This document shows, piece by piece, positions 58,457-64,000 of a DNA stretch of 64,000 nt. The notes below the pieces were generated by a model that saw only the letters and a program-made list of their open reading frames with translations, was not told where the DNA came from and ran no database searches. The position numbers were made by a program, and so were the translations under genes. Every line of letters starts with the position of its first letter. Within the stretch, counting starts at the first letter, position 1. Origin of the DNA: Acinetobacter bouvetii (lineage in GTDB: Bacteria; Pseudomonadota; Gammaproteobacteria; Pseudomonadales; Moraxellaceae); assembly GCF_902753875.1 (NCBI RefSeq), contig NZ_CADDTS010000027.1, forward strand, positions 62,001 through 126,000, read 5' to 3'.

Positions 58457-59083
58457 TTATTTTTCTACGCCAGCAGCTTGACCAGCATATTTCGCGTTTG
58501 CATAATCCCAGTTTGCTAGGCTTTCTAGGAAAGTTTTAATGTAAGCAGGACGTGCATTACGGTAGTCGATGTAATAAGCGTGTTCCCAAACGTCAATGGT
58601 AAGCACAGCAACTTGACCATGAGCAAGTGGAGTGTCAGCATTTGAAGTTTTAAGGATAGAAAGGTTGCCGTTTACTTTGTCAGCAACTAACCAAGCCCAG
58701 CCTGAACCGAATTGAGTAGTTGCAGCAGCAGCGAATTCTTCAGCAAATTTTTCGTAAGAACCGAAAGCTTCATCAATTTTTGCAGCCAAAGCACCAGTTG
58801 CTTTACCGCCACCGTTTTTAGCCAAGCAGTTCCAGTAGAAAGTGTGGTTCCACACTTGAGCAGCATTGTTGAATACACCTGCTTTAGATGCATCACCAGC
58901 AGTCGCTGTAATGATTTCTTCTAAAGTTTTACCTTCAAGGTCAGTACCTTTGATCAGGTTGTTCAAGTTAACAACATAAGTGTTGTGGTGCTTGTCGTGA
59001 TGGTATTCTAAAGTTTCTTTGCTGATGTGTGGAGCAAGATCTTCATAACCGAATGGAAGTGCCGGTAAAGTAATCGTTGTCAT
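58457..59083 (-). CDS. sodB: Superoxide dismutase, iron type
   Basis: Cytosolic Fe-superoxide dismutase of 208 residues. Metal ligands are His28, His80, Asp164 and His168 (DVWEHAYY). Gln76 in the NNAAQVWNHTFYW block is the residue that marks the Fe type; the Mn enzyme has Gly there and a Gln later. The start is the ATG at 59083; the frame extends 12 codons upstream without similarity. It is monocistronic with a strong terminator. The metal call rests on these residues only. Confidence 0.95.
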   Translation of the reverse strand: MTTITLPALPFGYEDLAPHISKETLEYHHDKHHNTYVVNLNNLIKGTDLEGKTLEEIITATAGDASKAGVFNNAAQVWNHTFYWNCLAKNGGGKATGALAAKIDEAFGSYEKFAEEFAAAATTQFGSGWAWLVADKVNGNLSILKTSNADTPLAHGQVAVLTIDVWEHAYYIDYRNARPAYIKTFLESLANWDYANAKYAGQAAGVEK

Positions 59084-59236
59084 GTCTTCAATTCCTTGCG
59101 TTTTGCTGGGTTTTAACATTAAGTGGCTTTATTGTAATAGATTCTTGAGGGAAATTGCGCATTGCTTATAAATAACAATACAGAATAAAGCCCGAATTTA
59201 TACGTATAAAGAAAATGTTAAACCATCAATTCTAAA

Positions 59237-59995
59237 TTAAATCGGATTGTTTAATTCGAAGTAACTATACTCAATATTGAACTGTTCTGAAATAGCTTTT
59301 GCCAGCCGTTGTACCCCATAACGTTCGGTAGCATGATGTCCGCAGGCATAGTAGTGCACATTCAGCTCTTTGGCTTCATAAAAAGTCCGCTCGCTGACTT
59401 CACCTGAGATATAGGCATCACAGTTTTGTGCGGCTGCTTTGCCAATAAAATCCTGAGCGCCACCGGTACAATACGCTACTTTATGAATGCTGTTTTTTTC
59501 AGCAGGTAAATGAATGGCATTAAAATTTAAACGCTCAGACACATAGTGTTTAAAGTCTTCGGCAGACATGGCGGTGTGCAGATAACCGATATTACCAATC
59601 GGGTTGCGTTCAGCTGGATCTAAAGCTTCAATATTTTCTAATTCCAAAATATCAGCAATGGCTGCATTATTACCTAAAGTAGGGTGACTATCTAAAGGTA
59701 AGTGATAACCCACTAGTGAGATATCCTGTTGGATCAGGCTTTTGATGCGTTTACCGCGCATGCCGGTAATCGGGTAGGGTTCGCCTTTCCAGAAATAGCC
59801 ATGATGTACCAATAGCAAGTCGGCGCCTTGTGCAATGGCTGCATCAATGGCATCTTGCGAGGCAGTCACGGCACATAAAATTTTATGAATGTCCTGTTTG
59901 CCTTCGATTTGCAGGCCATTGGGTGCATAATCTTTAAATTCGTGTGATTTCAGGGTTTGATCACACCATTGAATAATTTCGTTGAGCTTTGCCAT
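59237..59995 (-). CDS. Nif3-like dinuclear metal centre protein
   Basis: DUF34/NIF3 family protein of 252 residues, like E. coli YbgI (247). The metal ligands are in LLVHHGYFWKGEP (His-His near residue 64), DSHPTLGNN and a late Glu/His pattern (CGHHATERYGVQ). Roles proposed for the family range from GTP cyclohydrolase-like activity to metal handling; none is established. I start at the ATG at 59995; an upstream start at 60031 adds residues unlike the family. It is divergent from the protease gene. Confidence 0.9.
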   Translation of the reverse strand: MAKLNEIIQWCDQTLKSHEFKDYAPNGLQIEGKQDIHKILCAVTASQDAIDAAIAQGADLLLVHHGYFWKGEPYPITGMRGKRIKSLIQQDISLVGYHLPLDSHPTLGNNAAIADILELENIEALDPAERNPIGNIGYLHTAMSAEDFKHYVSERLNFNAIHLPAEKNSIHKVAYCTGGAQDFIGKAAAQNCDAYISGEVSERTFYEAKELNVHYYACGHHATERYGVQRLAKAISEQFNIEYSYFELNNPI

Positions 59996-60166
59996 AAATT
60001 TCTTAACAGCCTGAATATTGAATATCATCAAAACATATTTTGAATTGTAACTAAAGCATCACAAAACTCTTGAACTATTTTTATGTATCTAGCTATGTTT
60101 CATCTTACAATGGCAGATAAATTACTTAGTCATCAACGAATTAAAATATTGATAGAGGAAATTAAC

Positions 60167-61351
60167 GTGCGTCGCACCTTCTCGTGGTTACCTTGGGTAT
60201 TACTCATTTTGGTCACTCTTGGTTTTCTTGCATGGCAAAAATATCAGCAACCGAAAGCACCTGTTGCGGCTGATGGTGTGAAAATGCCTGCTGAAAATGT
60301 AGAGCCTTTAGTCAATACGAACAGAACGGGTGGAGTAGATTCTTATAGTGCTGCTGTTAAAGTGGCTGCACCAGCGGTGGTAAATATCTTTACCACGCAG
60401 AAAGTGAATAAGTCCCAGCATCCTTTGTTGAATGATCCCTCATTTCGTGAATTCTTTGGTGATCAAGCACCAGATCAATTCGGTCAGGAACAAAATGAAA
60501 ATAGCCTGGGTTCGGGGGTGATTGTTCGTTCAGATGGCTATATCCTGACCAATAATCACGTGATTGCTCAAGCAGATCAAATTGTGGTGGGTTTGAGTGA
60601 TGGACGTCGTGCGGTGGCGAAAATTATTGGTACAGACCCAGATTCGGATTTGGCAGTCATCAAGATTGAACTCGATAAACTTCCAGTATTGCCTTTTAAA
60701 CTTAGCGGTAATGAGGTAGGAGATGTGGTGCTGGCCATTGGTAACCCATTTGGTGTCGGTCAAACGGTGACTCAGGGGATTATTTCAGCCACCAACCGTT
60801 CGGATTTAGGTATCAATACTTATGAAGACTTTATTCAAACCGATGCTGCCATCAATCCGGGTAATTCGGGTGGTGCACTGATTGATGTCGCGGGTAATTT
60901 GATTGGGGTGAATACCGCAATTTTCTCTCAATCAGGTGGTTCATTGGGGATTGGTTTTGCCATTCCGGCTAAAGTATGTCAGCAAATCCTGAATTCAATT
61001 TTGAAAGATGGCCGGGTTGTTCGTGGCTGGTTGGGTATTAGCCTGATGCCAGTACAGCAGGATAATATTCTGCAACCTAAGCAAAATGGTGTCGTGGTTG
61101 CAGACGTGCTTCCTCAAGGACCAGCAGCCAATGCAGGTATTAAAAAAGGTGACAAGATTGTACAGGTGAATGGCGAGCCAATTACCTCTGCTTCACATCT
61201 GATTAATTATGTGGCTTTGCAAGCGCCGAATAGCACCATTAAAGTTGAAGTGGTGCGCGATGAGAAACCATTAACCTTGAGTGTGGTGGTGACTGAACGT
61301 AAAGCACAGAACAATAATTCACAATATATTCCTTTACCTCAGCAACAATAG
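60167..61351 (+). CDS. Do-family serine protease (DegS/AlgW type)
   Basis: Periplasmic trypsin-like protease anchored by one N-terminal helix (about residues 7-23), 394 residues. The catalytic triad is His131 (TNNHVI), Asp161 (DSDLAVIKI) and Ser234 (GNSGGALID); a single PDZ domain follows (near residue 285 onward), which marks DegS/AlgW rather than two-PDZ DegP. The family senses misfolded outer-membrane proteins and starts sigma-E activation. I prefer the GTG at 60167, with AGAGG upstream, over an ATG at 60083, because the anchor then begins at the N-terminus. No rseA is adjacent. Confidence 0.9.
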   Translation: MRRTFSWLPWVLLILVTLGFLAWQKYQQPKAPVAADGVKMPAENVEPLVNTNRTGGVDSYSAAVKVAAPAVVNIFTTQKVNKSQHPLLNDPSFREFFGDQAPDQFGQEQNENSLGSGVIVRSDGYILTNNHVIAQADQIVVGLSDGRRAVAKIIGTDPDSDLAVIKIELDKLPVLPFKLSGNEVGDVVLAIGNPFGVGQTVTQGIISATNRSDLGINTYEDFIQTDAAINPGNSGGALIDVAGNLIGVNTAIFSQSGGSLGIGFAIPAKVCQQILNSILKDGRVVRGWLGISLMPVQQDNILQPKQNGVVVADVLPQGPAANAGIKKGDKIVQVNGEPITSASHLINYVALQAPNSTIKVEVVRDEKPLTLSVVVTERKAQNNNSQYIPLPQQQ

Positions 61352-61398
61352 AGTAGTCTTTGTGCTTGGCTAGAGCGGGGGAATAGGAGTGAAGAAGA

Positions 61399-61422
61399 AG
61401 CGCATTTCGATGCGCTTTTTTT
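61399..61422 (+). terminator. Terminator after the protease gene
   Basis: AGCGCAT and ATGCGCT on a TTCG tetraloop followed by seven T. Confidence 0.88.
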
Positions 61423-61504
61423 ATGGCAATTTTTTATGGTTTGAAGGATGGATTGCAGAATTTTATGCGCTATCTACAACGCAGATAGCAATCTTCGAGG
61501 CATA

Positions 61505-61535
61505 AAAAAGCCCGCTTTAATGCTGCGGGCTTTTT
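61505..61535 (-). terminator. Terminator after tRNA-Asn
   Basis: AAAAAGCCCGC and GCGGGCTTTTT around a 9-base loop; reading leftwards it ends in T and lies 7 bases after the tRNA. Confidence 0.82.
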
Positions 61536-61541
61536 CGTATT

Positions 61542-61617
61542 TGGCTCTCCAACCTGGGCTCGAACCAGGGACCTGCGGATTAACAGTCCGTCGCTCTACC
61601 GACTGAGCTATTGGAGA
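61542..61617 (-). tRNA. tRNA-Asn (GUU)
   Basis: 76 bases with encoded CCA and acceptor stem TCTCCAA/TTGGAGA, the same as the copies at 57523 and 58222. Confidence 0.96.
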
Positions 61618-61855
61618 ATCTGAATGCGATTATAAGCAGATTTTGAAGGGGGTCAAGCTAAATGTGTCACGATTCTTTCATTTTTGTGCTGTATGCTTTT
61701 TATTTAGACAAATAAACCAAAAATCCTAAAAAAACTTGCACAGCCAAAACGGGCTTGTTAGATTGAATGCATAACAGAGCGTTTGAACGAAAGTTCAAAC
61801 AGTGTGGATTTAAACCAACTTGCCAGCACTAAAATGGCTAAACAGGAGAAAGCGA

Positions 61856-62314
61856 ATGCATACGCTGACGATTGCCGAAATTTTTTCAAATTTATCTTTT
61901 TATCAAGCTAATTACCTTTCCATTATTCAAAATCCAGAGCGATATCAGACTGCCGTTGAGGATGCTTATATTCAGGTATGGCCTGTCGGAACCCAAGCCT
62001 TATATCTGGGTGATTTATTGCAGCTGTGGTTTAGTGATAAATGGTTAATCAATTCACCCTGTCAATTACTGCTAGATAGCTATTCCAATGGCCGCAAGCA
62101 ATCCTTACAGCGTGATCATGATCTGTATTTGTATCAACTCAATGGCAGTGCCTTATCCGGACGCAATAACTCTAAAGTATGGTCGGTGTCAGAGCAGAAA
62201 AAACTTGCTGTATCTCTAGACAGTGTCTTTAAATATTTATGTATTTATAAAGCCACTTCGCGTCCAGAAGTGTCTTTATCTGCACTTACAAAATCGTTTA
62301 AATCGGCGGTTTAA
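61856..62314 (+). CDS. Hypothetical protein (152 residues)
   Basis: I do not recognise the family. It is a soluble protein without signal peptide or membrane helix, starting MHTLTIAEIFSNLSFYQANY with mixed helix and strand content and many aromatic residues. The start has a good AGGAGA at the right distance; the frame extends 12 codons upstream without such a site. It stands alone between tRNA-Asn and the thioesterase gene. Confidence 0.7.
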   Translation: MHTLTIAEIFSNLSFYQANYLSIIQNPERYQTAVEDAYIQVWPVGTQALYLGDLLQLWFSDKWLINSPCQLLLDSYSNGRKQSLQRDHDLYLYQLNGSALSGRNNSKVWSVSEQKKLAVSLDSVFKYLCIYKATSRPEVSLSALTKSFKSAV

Positions 62315-62384
62315 TGATGATCCAACTAGGTAAGAGCTTAAGAATGGCTTAAGCTCTCGCAATTTTTAGCTCAATCTCACCGTA

Positions 62385-62816
62385 TTAACGGATAATCATA
62401 CAAGTCGCAGTAGCATGTGCATAAAGTTTGCCTTCTTCATCGACAATTCTGCCTTCAGAAATCCCTAAATTTTTACTGATATTGATGACGTTGCCTACAG
62501 CAAGGAGTTCTTGATCTTTAGGAATAGGGCGGCACATTTTGATATTGAGATCGATGGTGCCATAACCCACACCCGCTTCCAGCATGGTATGTACTGCACA
62601 TCCGGTCACTGAATCCAGCACGGTCGCTGCAAAACCACCGTGTACGCCACCCAATGGGTTTAAATGACGGTGATCTGCTTTGACTTTGAAACGAATGGTT
62701 CCTTCTGCCACCTCATAAGGCTGCATGGGAATGGTTTCACTAATGCTGGCAGGCGGAATCTTGCCTGCACACATGGCTTGTAAAAGTTGTAGTCCAGTCA
62801 TTTCTTTGGGATTCAT
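62385..62816 (-). CDS. PaaI-family acyl-CoA thioesterase
   Basis: Hotdog-fold thioesterase of 143 residues. The signature NPLGGVHGGFAATVLDSVTG near residue 52 holds the loop that binds the acyl-CoA and a catalytic Asp in VLDSVTG. The C-terminal KLYAHATATCMII strand is typical. It probably hydrolyses aromatic or short-chain acyl-CoA in the cytoplasm; the exact substrate is unknown. It is a single gene. Confidence 0.88.
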   Translation of the reverse strand: MNPKEMTGLQLLQAMCAGKIPPASISETIPMQPYEVAEGTIRFKVKADHRHLNPLGGVHGGFAATVLDSVTGCAVHTMLEAGVGYGTIDLNIKMCRPIPKDQELLAVGNVINISKNLGISEGRIVDEEGKLYAHATATCMIIR

Positions 62817-63017
62817 TGTCTTTATTTCCTTATTGATGCCTTTATTGATTTATAAGTTCCAAAAAGGAACTTGAGGTTTAAATTAGCGATGCAGATCAAA
62901 ATCGTCAAGAAATATTCAGCAGGCTTTTGTGAAATAAAAATTCTTGAGTGAATAAAAAATTAGAAGCTTATTGAACCATCAAACTAAGCGTACTATTTCT
63001 CACGCTATAAAAAGTCG

Positions 63018-63149
63018 CTAAAAATCGGTGGAGAGCCACTTGCAGTGGTTTATAAAACTTGAGTGTTGAATTGTAGAATCATCAACTGCATCAGGATCTT
63101 TGTTATGGATTTCCAGAATTTGCTCATATGTATTGTTTATAAGGTGCAT
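63018..63149 (-). pseudogene. Possible small ORF or gene remnant (gap 62817-63223)
   Basis: A 43-codon frame that looks coding by composition: MHLINNTYEQILEIHNKDPD followed by AVDDSTIQHSSFINHCKWLS. No ribosome-binding site precedes the ATG, and an in-frame stop lies a few codons upstream. It may be the end of a lost gene. Nothing else was seen in this 400-base gap. Confidence 0.3.
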
Positions 63150-63223
63150 CAGAAAATCTTTATGGTTTTAAAAAGAGAGATTGGCTATATCTAGAGTAGG
63201 TTGTTGAATAGGGATGCTCAACC

Positions 63224-64000
63224 ATGCTGCTTAAAATTTGTATTGCTATGCTGGCTTTTGCTGCTAATTCGGTTCTATGCCGTCTAGCCTTGGCTGAATC
63301 TCAGATTGACCCGATGAGTTTTAGTTTGATTCGTGTCTGTAGTGGCGCCGTTGTTTTATTGGTGCTTTACCTATTTTCTGCGCAAAAAGCCAAAATTGAA
63401 TGGAGTCTTAAAAACGGATTTTATTTAGCGCTGTATATTGTGGCTTTCTCGGCAGCATATCTACATATAGATGCAGGCGTGGGGGCATTGTTGTTATTTG
63501 GTACGGTTCAGCTCAGCATGGTTGGCTATGGTTTATGTCATGGTGAAAAAATCAATATGCGCCGTGGTATTGGATTGGGCATTGCAATTATCGGTATTTT
63601 TATTCTCTTACTTCCGGGTACAACTGCTCCGAATTTAGTTTATGCAGCTATGATGGTGTTTTCAGGAATAGGTTGGGCAATGTACAGCATTACAGGTAAG
63701 AAGATGCAAAACCCGTTGGCAAGTACCTTGGCCAATTTCGTGCTGGCGATTCCTTTTGTCTTGCTGGCGTATGCTGTGTTTTATGCACAAAGTTTTGCAT
63801 TGCCTCAAGGTGTGCTTTTGGCGATGCTGTCAGGCGGTTTAGCCTCTAGCGGTGCATATGTGCTTTGGTATGCCATAGTGAAGCAGATAGACCGTGTAAT
63901 GGCCAGCAGTGTGCAATTGTCTGTGCCGTGTTTGGCAATTGTTGGCGGTGCATTGTTTATTGGTGAGCCGCTGAGTCTACGTATCGTTATTTCAGCTGCG
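63224..64000 (+). CDS. EamA-family (DMT) transporter, 3' end outside window
   Basis: Inner-membrane drug/metabolite transporter, 259 residues visible and the frame still open at the window end. The N-terminus MLLKICIAMLAFAANSVLCR is followed by repeated helices in the pattern of two EamA domains (first domain residues 1-130, second from about 145). The conserved Gly/Pro-rich GEP near residue 247 (LFIGEPLSLR) is visible. The substrate is unknown. The start is the ATG at 63224; an out-of-frame ATG at 63214 precedes it. Confidence 0.85.
   Translation, partial: MLLKICIAMLAFAANSVLCRLALAESQIDPMSFSLIRVCSGAVVLLVLYLFSAQKAKIEWSLKNGFYLALYIVAFSAAYLHIDAGVGALLLFGTVQLSMVGYGLCHGEKINMRRGIGLGIAIIGIFILLLPGTTAPNLVYAAMMVFSGIGWAMYSITGKKMQNPLASTLANFVLAIPFVLLAYAVFYAQSFALPQGVLLAMLSGGLASSGAYVLWYAIVKQIDRVMASSVQLSVPCLAIVGGALFIGEPLSLRIVISAA

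Overview
The window is a stretch of Gram-negative, gamma-proteobacterial chromosome of low GC, and gene content and order fit Acinetobacter best (inference from protein resemblance; the species is not determined). Supporting points are trpGDC without an adjacent trpE, lldP-lldR-lldD-dld, ubiC-ubiA, DUF817, DUF3015 and DUF4105 genes, and four scattered copies each of tRNA-Glu(UUC) and tRNA-Asn(GUU). I found no prophage, CRISPR array or defence island. Most of the window is housekeeping and catabolic sequence; the unusual signal lies in intergenic DNA and in one region damaged by an insertion sequence.

Layout. 1-4.7 kb: a yejABEF-type peptide ABC importer, with the binding protein cut by the window edge. 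4.8-6.8 kb: an Old Yellow Enzyme homologue and a glutathione transferase. 6.9-14.6 kb: three of the tRNA-Glu genes, an alpha/beta hydrolase, two paralogous amino acid permeases and a TonB-dependent receptor with a candidate Fur box, ending at the fourth tRNA-Glu. 14.6-19.1 kb: pyrC-rnt, a membrane diguanylate cyclase and argG. 19.4-22 kb: a frameshifted AraC-type regulator divergent from a COG3687 metal-hydrolase gene. 22.2-28.5 kb: the lactate regulon (permease, GntR regulator, L- and D-lactate dehydrogenases), with phased palindromic operators upstream and a pair of related structured repeats flanking lldPRD. 28.6-30.9 kb: fadH and tRNA-Ser(UGA).

31-34 kb is a scar. A CoA-transferase has an intact B subunit, but its A subunit has lost its 5' end at an IS5-family element. 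The gene on the other side of the element has also lost its 5' end. The transposase is frameshifted, and beyond it lie a 17-bp inverted repeat and gene debris. 34-45.6 kb: a methyltransferase, pirin, L,D-transpeptidase, hemE, envelope proteins of unknown function, a globin-coupled diguanylate cyclase (DosC-like), folE and an Smr protein. 45.9-48.4 kb: trpGDC. 49.1-50.8 kb: glnA behind a sigma-54 promoter with NtrC-type enhancer boxes. 50.8-56.6 kb: a polysaccharide deacetylase, ubiCA, and a LysR regulator divergent from an FAD monooxygenase. 56.7-64 kb: small membrane proteins, tRNA-Asn genes, sodB, a Nif3-like protein, a DegS/AlgW-type protease, a thioesterase and the start of an EamA transporter.

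How the parts work together: lactate enters through LldP and is oxidised by LldD and Dld into the respiratory chain. UbiC and UbiA make the quinone precursor for that chain. GlnA is wired for nitrogen control. Two diguanylate cyclases supply cyclic-di-GMP, one membrane-bound and one predicted to sense oxygen through haem. The strongest candidates for something undescribed are the paired structured repeats around lldPRD (same stem, loop and linker lengths, different stem sequences) and the phased operator arrays of lldP and glnA.
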